This document shows, piece after piece, positions 22,985-31,973 of a DNA stretch of 32,043 bases. The notes below the pieces were generated by a model. The model was not told the origin of the DNA. It searched no databases and saw only the letters and a list, made by a program, of their open reading frames with translations. The stretch spans positions 1-32,043 of the forward strand of contig JAGQWX010000057.1 of assembly GCA_020436935.1 (NCBI GenBank). The letters run 5' to 3'. A program made the position numbers and the translations under genes. This stretch comes from Saprospiraceae bacterium (lineage in GTDB: Bacteria; Bacteroidota; Bacteroidia; Chitinophagales; Saprospiraceae). Numbering within the stretch: the stretch's first letter is position 1; each line of letters opens with the position of its first letter.

Positions 22985-24550
22985 TTATTTAATGTTTACA
23001 ATGACATCGCCTATGGGCCTTGAGGCACCATCACCAGGACATCTTGCTTTGATATCTTTAAAAAGGTAGGTATCTCCTGATTGGGCCTTAGCTACCAAAG
23101 CAGAACTTTTACCATTGTATCTTGCACCTTGATTTGGACTTATTTCTGCATCTTCTCTTCTTGCCTGTCTTATCAACAGGTAATCCGTTATATCGCATCT
23201 TGCATCAAAATCAAATTGATCCAGGACTGCAATTAAGGCCGAATAAGCTTTAAACTGACCGTCACCCATAACTCCACCACCTTGAGAAGGGGTAAATCTA
23301 GGTGCCGGGTTAGGAATTCTTTTAACCCTGAACTTCTTGGAAGCATTCATTCCAGGTGCTGATACAGAAACATTTGCTTCTGCTCCTCCCGAAACTTTTA
23401 CTGTGTACGTACCATCAGAATTTCTGCTGATAGAACCATTATCAATGTTTACTCTGATTTCATTACTATTGACACCCGCTGCAGACACCTCAATTGGGTT
23501 ATCAACACCCATATAAAACACGTTCATTTTTGTTGCTGAGATTGCCACAGATTTTTCACCAACTTCATATTCAAAATCTGAAGTGTAGGTTTTCTTTTCA
23601 TTGTTGACCGGGTTGGTAACTGTAATAGAAGCCTTGTAAGTTTTCTTACCCAATGTTCCCGCAGTAGCAGAAAACTTTGCTATACCGTCACTGTTGGTGC
23701 TCACCGGTGTACCATTTACGTTTACGCTGATTCCGGTATTTGTATTACCCGCAGCTGCAGACAAGAAAATCTCAGTTTCAAAGGTTTCTCCTCTTGTCAA
23801 GTATGTTTTCTTTGGCGCAGATACAACTCTATACTCGTCAAAAACGACTTCAGTTGTCGTTCCTACTTTACTGGCGAGGTAGTTTAATACTGAGGCTTCA
23901 GATGCTTTCAAGTCATTCTGAAACTTTGTAAAAATGGGCATTGTCGCACCAATTGGCATGTGACCAAAAGTAAAGTCAGCCCAGTTTTTCTTCTCATTTA
24001 CTGACTTCGTCCACTTTTCTTCATCAATCTCGATTGGTAAAGAGAAGTTCTTTCTATCATCCGGATCTATCAATTCGAGCATTTTCTGCTTGTACTCAAG
24101 CATTTTGTCTTTCAATTCTTCGCCCTTGCCCTCATCAACCATGATTCGGGTAGTAGCGTCGTAGTTTCTTTTACCTCTTAGTTCCTTCTCACCATTGTTG
24201 AGTACAACATAGTCGCCATCATCAACCTTTCCACTTCTGTCACCTCCCTCATCAATTAAATGATCAACAAGGTCAGAGATATAGTTTGAACCTTCTTTTG
24301 ACAGGTTACGCACGACATCAACCCTATCGGCATATTTTTGTAATTCATCTTTTTTCTTAGCCCCGTCCTTGATCACAGTCGGAAGTTTATCATTAGAATT
24401 GTCCAGGGTCTTGTTGGCTGTTTTCAAACCTTCATTGACCATGTCGAATGCATTAAAGATCTCCGCAGAAACATTGAGCGCAAGTAATGCCGTAAGTACA
24501 AGGTACATTACGTTGATCATTAACTGCCGGGGTTCCTTAGGTATAGACAT
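22985..24550 (-). CDS. gldM: GldM, type IX secretion system motor component
   Basis: A 521-residue inner-membrane protein with the GldM start (MSIPKEPRQLMINVMYLVLT), a single N-terminal membrane helix at about 11-30 and a long periplasmic region. The first part (about 35-230) is helical. The rest is a chain of beta domains, with segments such as VVSAPKKTYLTRGETFETE and SVSAPGMNASKKFRVKRIPN, as in the D1-D4 domains of known GldM/PorM. GldM dimerises inside a GldL pentamer to transmit proton-driven rotation to the GldK/N ring. It lies between gldL (gap 44 bases) and gldN (15 bases). Confidence 0.95.
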   Translation of the reverse strand: MSIPKEPRQLMINVMYLVLTALLALNVSAEIFNAFDMVNEGLKTANKTLDNSNDKLPTVIKDGAKKKDELQKYADRVDVVRNLSKEGSNYISDLVDHLIDEGGDRSGKVDDGDYVVLNNGEKELRGKRNYDATTRIMVDEGKGEELKDKMLEYKQKMLELIDPDDRKNFSLPIEIDEEKWTKSVNEKKNWADFTFGHMPIGATMPIFTKFQNDLKASEASVLNYLASKVGTTTEVVFDEYRVVSAPKKTYLTRGETFETEIFLSAAAGNTNTGISVNVNGTPVSTNSDGIAKFSATAGTLGKKTYKASITVTNPVNNEKKTYTSDFEYEVGEKSVAISATKMNVFYMGVDNPIEVSAAGVNSNEIRVNIDNGSISRNSDGTYTVKVSGGAEANVSVSAPGMNASKKFRVKRIPNPAPRFTPSQGGGVMGDGQFKAYSALIAVLDQFDFDARCDITDYLLIRQARREDAEISPNQGARYNGKSSALVAKAQSGDTYLFKDIKARCPGDGASRPIGDVIVNIK

Positions 24551-24594
24551 ATTTTTCTAGTTTAATTTTTTAGCAATAAATGACTATACTTCAA

Positions 24595-25179
24595 TTAGTT
24601 TTGTCTAACCTGAAACGCGTTCAAAACATTACCGTACACTGAGTTCAAAGAAGTAAGGTTTTTGTTGAGAGAAACCATTTGTTCTTTGTACAACTTTGTA
24701 TCTTCTACAGTGTCATTGAGTGTTTTCATTGCTTCACCCATTCTGGTGTAGAAGTTGTGCATGGTTTTGAGCTGTTCAGAAGTTTCTGAAAAATCTACCT
24801 CCTGAAGGGCTTTCAATGAACTCAGACTTTTAGACATGTTTTGTAATTCGCTCAACATTCCACCCAATTTGTTCTCAACTACTTCTCCATTAAGAGGGGT
24901 TCCAGTTGAAGATGCTGAAATGCCTGAAGCACCTGCAACACCTCCTCCGTACTGATCCAATCCAGGGTATAGTTTCTCCCAATAGTAATCTTTCTCTGGA
25001 GGAAGTACACCTAGCATCAAGAAAAGAAATGCCTCAGTCATTAGTCCAATTGTGATCATTGTTCCCCCCCAAGGTTCACTGTTGATTTTACCTAAGGCAC
25101 CAATCATTACCACTGCCGCACCAACACCAATAATCAAGTTCTTGGCATATTTGAACATAGGTGATTTTACAAAACTCAT
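24595..25179 (-). CDS. gldL: GldL, type IX secretion system motor component
   Basis: A 194-residue inner-membrane protein with two membrane helices at about 14-30 and 40-60, and a long coiled-coil cytoplasmic tail (about 110-190, ELQNMSKSLSSLKAL...). The second helix contains TIGLMTEAFLFLMLGVLPPE, with Glu49 at the position known to be essential for proton use in Flavobacterium GldL. GldL forms the pentameric stator-like ring around GldM. The Gly/Ser/Ala stretch before the coil (YGGGVAGASGISAS) is a flexible linker. It is second in the operon, 88 bases after gldK. Confidence 0.95.
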   Translation of the reverse strand: MSFVKSPMFKYAKNLIIGVGAAVVMIGALGKINSEPWGGTMITIGLMTEAFLFLMLGVLPPEKDYYWEKLYPGLDQYGGGVAGASGISASSTGTPLNGEVVENKLGGMLSELQNMSKSLSSLKALQEVDFSETSEQLKTMHNFYTRMGEAMKTLNDTVEDTKLYKEQMVSLNKNLTSLNSVYGNVLNAFQVRQN

Positions 25180-25267
25180 CGTATTCTAAATTTTAAATTT
25201 TACAAAATAATGTTAGCACAAAAATATTAAATAGCCTGAAGTAGACTTAGAGATATAAAAGCTTCAA

Positions 25268-26506
25268 TTAAAAGTCATTGATGGATCTACCAAGGAAGGT
25301 GATTGCACATCTAAATCCTATGTATGATTTAGCAGTATCCTGATATTCCCAATGTCTTGTTCCAGTCTGGAGGAAGTAAGAAATGTCTTTCCAGCTACCG
25401 CCTCTGATGACCTTTCTCTTCATGATTTCAGGATCGTCTGCAGCTGCATTGTACCTGTAATCTGGGTTGAGGTCGTGCTCTGAATTGTATGCATTCTCAG
25501 CATATGCAGAACTTGTCCATTCTGCAACATTGCCTGCCATACAATAAAGACCGTAATCGTTAGGGAAATATTCATCTGCTTTTACTGTGTACAAGCCACC
25601 ATCCTCAGGATAGTTTCCTCTGCCTGGTTTGAAGTTGGCAAGGAGGCATCCTTTGGCGTTTCTGGCGTAGTAACCACCCCATGGATAAGGAGCAAGGTCT
25701 CTGCCACCGCGGGCTGCATATTCCCATTCTGCTTCAGATGGAAGCCTAAATTCTTCTGTTTGTATTTCGTCTTCTCCTTTGAATGTATTGTAAAGTTGGG
25801 TTCTCCACTTACAGAAAGCTGTAGCCTGTACCCAGGTAAGACCAACTACAGGATAATCATCAAAAGCCGGGTGTGAGAAGTAGTTTCTCGTGTAGGGCTC
25901 ATTGTATGAATAAGAGAAGTCTCTGATCCAGCACAAAGTATCGGGATAAATTTTTACTTCATAAGTTTTGATCAAATCTCTTCTGGATGCTGTTTTGTCA
26001 TTTGCAGCTCTTACCCAGTCAAAATCAGAATATTTGAAAGTGAGCAATTCATTGTTGAATTCTCTTCCATTGATGGCCATGTCGCCTTGATAGAACATCT
26101 CATCCAATGTGGGATCGGAATAGTCAAGCTCCAATTCCCAATCAATCAGATCATTGCCATAATCATCCTGATAAACATCACCCATGATCACGTGAGCGAT
26201 GGAATCCCTCACATAGTCCACAAACTGGCGATATTCATTGTTGGTAATCTCCGTGTCATCCATAAAGAATCCCTGGAGTGAGATCGATTTTGGCTTTTGC
26301 AGATATGTATTAAATACATCCTGATCAGATTGGCCAATGTGTACTTGTCCTGAAGGAACATACACCATACCATACGGATTCGTTACTTTCCACTTAGGTC
26401 GATTGGTCACCCCGGTAAGGTAACCGTTCTGCTTGGAAGAAGATCCACATGATGTAATCAATAGCAAGCCGGCTAATACGGCAATAGAATAGATAGTTTT
26501 TTTCAT
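25268..26506 (-). CDS. gldK: GldK, type IX secretion system lipoprotein
   Basis: A 412-residue lipoprotein. The start is taken as ATG 26506 (MKKTIYSIAVLAGLLLITSC); the frame extends two codons upstream from a TTG. A lipobox LITSC gives lipidated Cys20. The body is a formylglycine-generating enzyme (FGE-sulfatase) fold used structurally: VYVPSGQVHIGQSDQD, MDDTEITNNEYRQFVDYVRD, FRLPSEAEWEYAARGGRDL, AGNVAEWTSSAY, KVIRGGSWKDIS and GFRCAI. GldK binds GldN to form the periplasmic ring next to the outer membrane. It is the first gene of gldKLMN. Its -7 box is upstream and gldJ is not adjacent. Confidence 0.94.
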   Translation of the reverse strand: MKKTIYSIAVLAGLLLITSCGSSSKQNGYLTGVTNRPKWKVTNPYGMVYVPSGQVHIGQSDQDVFNTYLQKPKSISLQGFFMDDTEITNNEYRQFVDYVRDSIAHVIMGDVYQDDYGNDLIDWELELDYSDPTLDEMFYQGDMAINGREFNNELLTFKYSDFDWVRAANDKTASRRDLIKTYEVKIYPDTLCWIRDFSYSYNEPYTRNYFSHPAFDDYPVVGLTWVQATAFCKWRTQLYNTFKGEDEIQTEEFRLPSEAEWEYAARGGRDLAPYPWGGYYARNAKGCLLANFKPGRGNYPEDGGLYTVKADEYFPNDYGLYCMAGNVAEWTSSAYAENAYNSEHDLNPDYRYNAAADDPEIMKRKVIRGGSWKDISYFLQTGTRHWEYQDTAKSYIGFRCAITFLGRSINDF

Positions 26507-26834
26507 CCTCAATCGAACGCAATATTATTTAACACACAAAAACACTCAAAATTACATCTGTTATTGAAACAGTCTATATAATTTTTTCTAATATTTAAAA
26601 TATTAACTTGAATGGCACTCTATTTATTGTATCGTACCAACAATCATATCAGGAAATTTTAATTTTCCCAATTTGATCTCAAGTTCAAAACAATTAAATC
26701 AATAATCGCTCCAAAATTGCCTGCCTTTTAAAAAAAACCAAACATTTTGCTTCATAACGCCTCACACCCTCATTTAGTATGTACACAAGGCTTTGATATT
26801 CAAACACTCTTTGTATTAAGAGGTTCATATTTTT
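26507..26834. other. Intergenic region between gldK and leuS
   Basis: There is no gene here. The part next to gldK holds the -7 box at 26547-26554; the rest is AT-rich, with no strong hairpin plus T-run for leuS. A weak 5-bp hairpin, CTCTT/AAGAG (about 26807-26822), lies just after the leuS stop and lacks a T-run. Whether leuS transcripts read into gldK is unclear. Confidence 0.6.
26547..26554 (-). promoter_or_regulatory. gldK: -7 box of the gldKLMN operon (TAATTTTG)
   Basis: On the minus strand TAATTTTG fits TAnnTTTG and predicts a start about 35 bases before the gldK ATG. Near -33 the sequence reads GTTTC, not TTG, so only the -7 element is convincing. Confidence 0.5.
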
Positions 26835-29672
26835 TTATACAACGATATTGATCATCCTCCCCGGAACGACAATAACTTTCTTAATGGGTTTGTCGAGCCA
26901 TTTCTCCAGTCCATCCATTCCCAATACTAATTTTTCTACTTCAGCAGGTGGCATTCCATTTGGAACTGTAAGCTCGTCTCTCTTCTTCCCGTTGATACAA
27001 ACCGGATAAACCACACTGTCTTCCACCAAATAAGCTTCATTGACTACGGGATATTGTGTTTTGTGGACACTACCCTCTCCTCCCAGTCTAGCGTGCAGTT
27101 CTTCTGTTATAAATGGAGCAAATGGTGCCATCAGTTTTACCAATTCGTGGATGATTTCTCTCTTGTTGCAATTGATGCGCTTGAGCTCATTGACACAAAC
27201 CATAAAATTGCTGATGGTGGTGTTGAGAGAAAACCGCTCAATATCATCGCTTACTTTTTTGATGGCTGTATGAAGGATTTTATACTCCTCTGCTGTAGGT
27301 TTTTCATCGGATATCTTAAGTACACCTTCAAAGTGGATGAGGTTCCAGAATTTTCTTATAAATTTTGAAACTCCATCGATCCCCTTGGTGTCCCAAGGCT
27401 TTGATTGTTCGATTGGTCCAAGGAACATTTCGTACATTCTAAAACAGTCTGCTCCATATCTGTCCACCATGTCATCAGGATTGACAACATTAAAATATCT
27501 CTTGGACATTTTGCCAACCTCCGACTTTGTCATTAATTTGAAATCCTGAGGAAGTTGGGCAACAGTCCCAGAGCCTGCCGATCCGTGAAAAATGGCATCT
27601 TTATATTCTGGTCTCCACTCACAAAACGAAGCTATTCCCTGAGGATTCAAATGGCTGTCGGGGCTACCATATTTTGCTACATAGTCAACGTGGACCGGAA
27701 TCTTGGCAAATTCTGCTTCTGGCATGCTCTCCGTCAACTCCTCAGAATAAAAGTGGTGCTGATTTGCTTCTCCTGATTTAAGCAGGTATATGGATTCTAT
27801 CACCCCTTGAATCATACCCTGGTTAACCAATTTTTTGAAAGGCTCCTCAGTGGGTACCAAACCTTTATCATAGAGGAATTTATGCCAAAAACGTGAATAC
27901 ATCAGGTGACCGACCGCATGCTCGGCACCACCAATGTAAAAGTCTACTTCTTTCCAATAATCTACAGCCTGTGCAGATGCAAATTCTTCTTCATTGCCGG
28001 CGTCCATATACCTTAAAAAATACCAGCTACTTCCGGCGAATCCAGGCATGGTGTCGGTCTCTCTTTCAAATGTGCCATCAGAAACCCATGATGTGAGTCT
28101 GGACAACGGAGATTTTCCATCTGCTGTTGGCTTGAAGTCGTCGAGATCCGGCAATTCCAGCGGCAATTCGTCTAGTCCAAGGGCTGATGGGATTCCTTTT
28201 TCATCGTATTTGATCGGGAAAGGCTCTCCCCAATATCTTTGTCTTGAAAAGTTAGCATCTCTTAATTTATAATTGACGCGCTTTTTACCGATGCCCATGG
28301 CTTCAATCTTTTCAAACATCAGCTGAATGGCTTCCGGTACTTCCATTCCATTCAGAAAGTCAGAATTGATGATGATGCCAAGTTTGTCATGCAGGGTTGC
28401 TCCCGGATATTTGGACTTATCTACGACGTCTATAATGGGTAACTGATATTTTTTAGCAAAATTCATGTCTCGCTCATCATCGCTTGGAACGGCCATGATG
28501 GCACCTGTACCGTAATCTTTCAATACATAATCCCCAATCCAAATTGGAATTCTTTCCTGATTGAAAGGATTGATGGCGTAGGCTCCTGTGAAGGCTCCGT
28601 TCATTTCTTTAACTTCTGCCATCCGCTCTCTTTCGGATTTGTTTTTTACATAGGTGATACAGGCTTCTATTTCTGTCTTTTGTCCAGGAGTAGTGAGTAA
28701 TTCTACAAGATCATGTTCTGGGGCAATCACCATATAAGTGGCACCAAAAATGGTATCAGGTCTGGTGGTAAATATTTCGAGCTGGATGTCATGGCCGTCA
28801 ATGTCAAAGAACATTTGAGCTCCCTCGGACCTTCCAATCCAGTTTTGTTGCATGGCCTTGAGTGCATCAGGCCAATCTAGAGTGTCGAGGTTGGAAAGCA
28901 ATCGCTCAGCATATGCTGTAATCCTAAGTGACCACTGCATCATTGGTCGTCTTTCAACAGGGTGCCCTCCCCTTTCAGAAACTCCATCCTTGACCTCATC
29001 ATTGGCCAATACAGTTCCCAAGGCCTCACACCAGTTGACATATCCGATTTTTCTGTATGCCAACCTGTAGTTCATTAATATTTCTGCCTTCTCTACCTCA
29101 TCCTTTTCATGCCATTGGTCGGCTGTGAAGAATTCTGTCTGTGAAGTAACAGCCTGGATATTGACATTGCCTTCAGCATTGAATTTTTCAATCAAGGCCT
29201 CAACAAGCACAGCTTTGTCAAATTCAGTATCATAATAATGCTCAAAAAGCTGGATAAAAATCCATTGGGTCCACTTGTAATATGAAGGGTCACAAGTCCT
29301 CACTTCTCTTGACCAATCGTAGTTGAAGCCCAGATTATCTAACTGAGATCTGTATCGTTGTATGTTTTCATTGGTGCTTACTGCAGGGTGCACTCCAGTA
29401 GAAATCGCATACTGTTCTGCAGGCAGTCCGAATGCATCATATCCCATGGGATGAAGCACATTGAAACCTTTTTGTGTCTTGTACCTTGCTACAATGTCAG
29501 ATGCAATGTATCCCAGTGGGTGACCTACGTGCAAACCAGCCCCTGAAGGATAAGGGAACATGTCAAGAACATAGTATTTTGGTTTTGAGACATCGTTGGT
29601 AACTTTATATAAACCTGATGATGCCCATTGCTCACGCCATTTGGGTTCAATTTCCCTATGATTATAGTCCAT
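26835..29672 (-). CDS. leuS: Leucyl-tRNA synthetase
   Basis: A 945-residue cytoplasmic class I synthetase that charges tRNA-Leu. The HIGH-type motif is HVGH at 48-51 within YPSGAGLHVGHPLGY. The CP1 editing domain has the threonine-rich EIFTTRPDTIFGATYMVIAP and the Asp-bearing GTGAIMAVPSDDERD. The KMSKS-type loop reads KMSKR at 721-725, followed by YFNVVNPDDMVDRYGADCFR, so the last residue is Arg instead of the usual Ser. The C-terminal anticodon-binding helical domain is present (LVKLMAPFAPFITEELHARL). It is longer than E. coli LeuRS (860), mainly by an insertion near 150-220. A tRNA-Leu gene is elsewhere in the window. It has a -7 box and about 66 bases of leader. Confidence 0.97.
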   Translation of the reverse strand: MDYNHREIEPKWREQWASSGLYKVTNDVSKPKYYVLDMFPYPSGAGLHVGHPLGYIASDIVARYKTQKGFNVLHPMGYDAFGLPAEQYAISTGVHPAVSTNENIQRYRSQLDNLGFNYDWSREVRTCDPSYYKWTQWIFIQLFEHYYDTEFDKAVLVEALIEKFNAEGNVNIQAVTSQTEFFTADQWHEKDEVEKAEILMNYRLAYRKIGYVNWCEALGTVLANDEVKDGVSERGGHPVERRPMMQWSLRITAYAERLLSNLDTLDWPDALKAMQQNWIGRSEGAQMFFDIDGHDIQLEIFTTRPDTIFGATYMVIAPEHDLVELLTTPGQKTEIEACITYVKNKSERERMAEVKEMNGAFTGAYAINPFNQERIPIWIGDYVLKDYGTGAIMAVPSDDERDMNFAKKYQLPIIDVVDKSKYPGATLHDKLGIIINSDFLNGMEVPEAIQLMFEKIEAMGIGKKRVNYKLRDANFSRQRYWGEPFPIKYDEKGIPSALGLDELPLELPDLDDFKPTADGKSPLSRLTSWVSDGTFERETDTMPGFAGSSWYFLRYMDAGNEEEFASAQAVDYWKEVDFYIGGAEHAVGHLMYSRFWHKFLYDKGLVPTEEPFKKLVNQGMIQGVIESIYLLKSGEANQHHFYSEELTESMPEAEFAKIPVHVDYVAKYGSPDSHLNPQGIASFCEWRPEYKDAIFHGSAGSGTVAQLPQDFKLMTKSEVGKMSKRYFNVVNPDDMVDRYGADCFRMYEMFLGPIEQSKPWDTKGIDGVSKFIRKFWNLIHFEGVLKISDEKPTAEEYKILHTAIKKVSDDIERFSLNTTISNFMVCVNELKRINCNKREIIHELVKLMAPFAPFITEELHARLGGEGSVHKTQYPVVNEAYLVEDSVVYPVCINGKKRDELTVPNGMPPAEVEKLVLGMDGLEKWLDKPIKKVIVVPGRMINIVV

Positions 29673-29743
29673 AAACTTTGTTGTACTGATACATTATCGT
29701 TGTAAATACAAGGCTTTCACTGGCCTTCTTCTGATTGAAGGCG

Positions 29744-29751
29744 CAAAATTA
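29744..29751 (-). promoter_or_regulatory. leuS: -7 box of leuS (TAATTTTG)
   Basis: On the minus strand a perfect TAnnTTTG, about 72 bases before the ATG at 29672. No TTG at -33 was found. The leader could fold a small hairpin (AAGGC/GCCTT, 29727-29710), which is too weak to call regulatory. Confidence 0.45.
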
Positions 29752-29787
29752 AGAAAACTCGCCATACATGTGGCGTTGTTAATCAAA

Positions 29788-30453
29788 TTATTGTTTTCCG
29801 CCCTTCAGGTTGTTGACGGCGGCAAATGTTCTGTCGAGATCTTTTTGATTGACGACAATGGTAAATTCGTTTGATGTTGAAATGACTTCAACAACATTGA
29901 TATCCTGCCAAGCCAATTCTTTCAAAATAAAATAATAAATTCCGGAGAGCACCCTATTCTCTGCAGGCAAGAGTAATGTCAGCGCCGCCAGATTGGTTTC
30001 TTTGGTAATGAGTGTTTCATTTTTAAAGATTTTCTCCAAATCTTCTACAATGCTTTCAGTGACTATGATGGTACATTCAGCCACCCCCTGGCAGTAAGTA
30101 CAAAAAACGTCTTGCTTCTGAGCAACCATATTGAGTAAGTCACGAAGAGCAACAGGAACAGTATTGCTATATTTATATGTATAATCCACAAGGCTTGTTC
30201 TGACAAGCATGTCCCTGAGCTTAGTAAAAAAAGTGATGAGGCGCTTTCGCTCATAATCGAGACTACCCATGTTCATCCTGTTGATGGCCATGATGATAGA
30301 GCCTTGTTTTACCTTCCTGCCCAACTTGGATTCAACTTCATCCTGGTAAAGCCTTGCCAGTGCAGAAGTATTCACCAGACCTTCTTTTAAAGCTTCAGCA
30401 ATGAATGGGGTTTTTTTGACTAAATCGTAGACGATATCAGATACCTTAAGCAT
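29788..30453 (-). CDS. ACT-domain protein divergent from aspartokinase
   Basis: A 221-residue soluble protein without the aspartokinase catalytic domain. Residues 1-70 (MLKVSDIVYDLVKKTPFIAE, LVNTSALARLYQDEVES, KQGSIIMAINRMN) are helical and look like a small winged-helix-like module. Residues about 82-145 are a degenerate ACT-like segment with Cys118, Cys121 and Cys127 (FCTYCQGVAEC). Residues about 155-215, with ALTLLLPAENRVLSGIYYFI and INVVEVISTSNEFTIVVNQ, closely resemble aspartokinase-type ACT domains. I recall similar Bacteroidota proteins labelled 'aspartate kinase' without the kinase fold. It is read away from lysC, with 109 bases between starts, so a regulatory role in amino-acid metabolism is plausible but unproven. 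Confidence 0.8.
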   Translation of the reverse strand: MLKVSDIVYDLVKKTPFIAEALKEGLVNTSALARLYQDEVESKLGRKVKQGSIIMAINRMNMGSLDYERKRLITFFTKLRDMLVRTSLVDYTYKYSNTVPVALRDLLNMVAQKQDVFCTYCQGVAECTIIVTESIVEDLEKIFKNETLITKETNLAALTLLLPAENRVLSGIYYFILKELAWQDINVVEVISTSNEFTIVVNQKDLDRTFAAVNNLKGGKQ

Positions 30454-30530
30454 ATACAGTGAAATTTAACACAAAATGTGAAATAGTGTGGAAATATCCT
30501 TACTTATTTCAAAGTTTTTTTTGTTAGACC

Positions 30531-30538
30531 TAATTTTG
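30531..30538 (+). promoter_or_regulatory. -7 box of the aspartokinase gene (TAATTTTG)
   Basis: A perfect TAnnTTTG, with the predicted start about 18 bases before the ATG at 30563. The nearest TTG (30521-30523) is only seven bases upstream, so it is not a -33 element. The shared 109-base region would also have to serve the divergent ACT gene, for which I see only a one-mismatch box (TAAATTTC on the minus strand). Confidence 0.5.
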
Positions 30539-30562
30539 TGCCTTAAATCTATGTAAAAACTC

Positions 30563-31894
30563 ATGTTGGTACAAAAATTTGGTGGAACATCCGTTGGCAG
30601 TCCTGAGAGGATGCGACAAGTTGCTGATCTTATCACTGATGGAGAACAAAAGGTTGTTGTACTATCAGCCGTTGCAGGTACTACCAATAAGTTGGTGGCT
30701 CTTTCTGCAGACTTATTGAACGGAGATAAAGAGGGTGTCAAAGCCAAATTAAAGGCTTTTTATGAGGAATATTATCCATTTGTAGATGAACTTTTGCCTG
30801 ATGCTGATTTCAATAAGGAAGGCCGTCTGGTGGTTGAACAACAATTTGGAGAGATTGAGGCTCTACTTGCTGTAGCCAGTCCATCTGATAGAGAAGAAAA
30901 AATCATTTTGGCCCAGGGAGAATTGATTTCGACCAGGCTTTTCACATTATACATGCAGTCCACAGGCAGATCAACCACTTTATTACCAGCTTTGGACTTC
31001 ATGACCACCAACCAGATTGGGGACCCTGATGTGCCTTTGATCAGAAGAGAACTGGATAAATTGATCCAGAGTGCACCATCTGCGACCTACTATATTACAC
31101 AAGGTTATATCTGCAGAAATTTTGATGGTGAGGTTGATAATCTTCAAAGAGGAGGTTCAGACTACACAGCCACAATTATTGGCGCAGCCTTATACAGTCC
31201 GGAAATACAGATTTGGACAGATATTGATGGGCTCCATAACAACGATCCGAGAATTGTAAAAGGGACTACCCCCGTCAGAGAGATTTCTTATAGAGAGGCT
31301 GCAGAGCTGGCTTATTTTGGCGCAAAAATCCTGCATCCCACTTGTGTCATTCCTGCTGAAAATGACGAAGTTCCGGTTCGATTGAAAAATACTTTTGAAC
31401 CTGATGCACCTGGAACATTGATTTCTGCTAAGTCAAGTGGTATGAATATTACCGCCATTGCAGCAAAGGACAATATTACAGCGATCAAAATCAGGTCCGG
31501 AAGGATGTTGAATGCCTATGGTTTTCTGAGAAGGGTGTTTGAAATTTTTGAAAAATATCAAACACCTATAGATATGATTACTACTTCAGAGGTATCTGTT
31601 TCTTTAACCATAGATCAGACCAGCAATCTTGAAAAAATTGTTGCTGCACTCAATGCTTTTGGCGAGGTGTCCATTGAGGCCAATCAAACCATTATATGCA
31701 TTGTAGGTGATAATCTAGGGAAGGAAATTGGCACACCAACACAAGTTCTAAGTGCTTTGTCAGATGTACCCCTTAGGATGGTAAGTTATGGTGGAAGCAA
31801 CAACAATATCTCTCTTTTGGTGAGCAGTGATTATAAGTCAATGGCTTTAAAAGCGCTCCATGCCCAATTGTTTGGTGCTTCAGTTACTGTCTAA
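30563..31894 (+). CDS. lysC: Aspartokinase (monofunctional)
   Basis: A 443-residue enzyme that phosphorylates L-aspartate in the first step of Lys, Thr, Met and diaminopimelate synthesis. The amino-acid kinase domain covers about 1-290, with KFGGTSVGS (5-13), VVVLSAVAGTTNKL, QGELISTRLF, RGGSDYTATIIGAAL and WTDIDGLHNNDPRIV, all typical. Two regulatory ACT domains follow (about 303-365, FEKYQTPIDMITTSEVSVSL; about 372-440, VPLRMVSYGGSNNNISLLV). There is no homoserine dehydrogenase domain, so it is monofunctional. The symbol lysC is by family; the feedback inhibitor cannot be told from sequence. A strong terminator follows, so it is transcribed alone. Confidence 0.95.
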   Translation: MLVQKFGGTSVGSPERMRQVADLITDGEQKVVVLSAVAGTTNKLVALSADLLNGDKEGVKAKLKAFYEEYYPFVDELLPDADFNKEGRLVVEQQFGEIEALLAVASPSDREEKIILAQGELISTRLFTLYMQSTGRSTTLLPALDFMTTNQIGDPDVPLIRRELDKLIQSAPSATYYITQGYICRNFDGEVDNLQRGGSDYTATIIGAALYSPEIQIWTDIDGLHNNDPRIVKGTTPVREISYREAAELAYFGAKILHPTCVIPAENDEVPVRLKNTFEPDAPGTLISAKSSGMNITAIAAKDNITAIKIRSGRMLNAYGFLRRVFEIFEKYQTPIDMITTSEVSVSLTIDQTSNLEKIVAALNAFGEVSIEANQTIICIVGDNLGKEIGTPTQVLSALSDVPLRMVSYGGSNNNISLLVSSDYKSMALKALHAQLFGASVTV

Positions 31895-31946
31895 TGCGGC
31901 TCACTTGCTGAGCTCTATCAAATTACTTTAATTCAAATCGATATAG

Positions 31947-31973
31947 AGGGGTGGATTTTCCGCCCCTTTTTTT
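31947..31973 (+). terminator. Terminator of the aspartokinase gene
   Basis: AGGGGTGGA (31947-31955) and TCCGCCCCT (31959-31967) form a 9-bp stem with one G-U pair and a TTT loop, then seven T residues (31967-31973). The remaining 70 bases to the window end show no gene. Confidence 0.92.

Noticed and set aside
29710-29742. Mutually exclusive hairpins in the leuS leader as an attenuator
   Set aside because: GCCTT could pair with either AAGGC or GAAGGC, but the predicted transcript starts inside the second partner, the stems are 5-6 bp, and there is no leader peptide or T-run.
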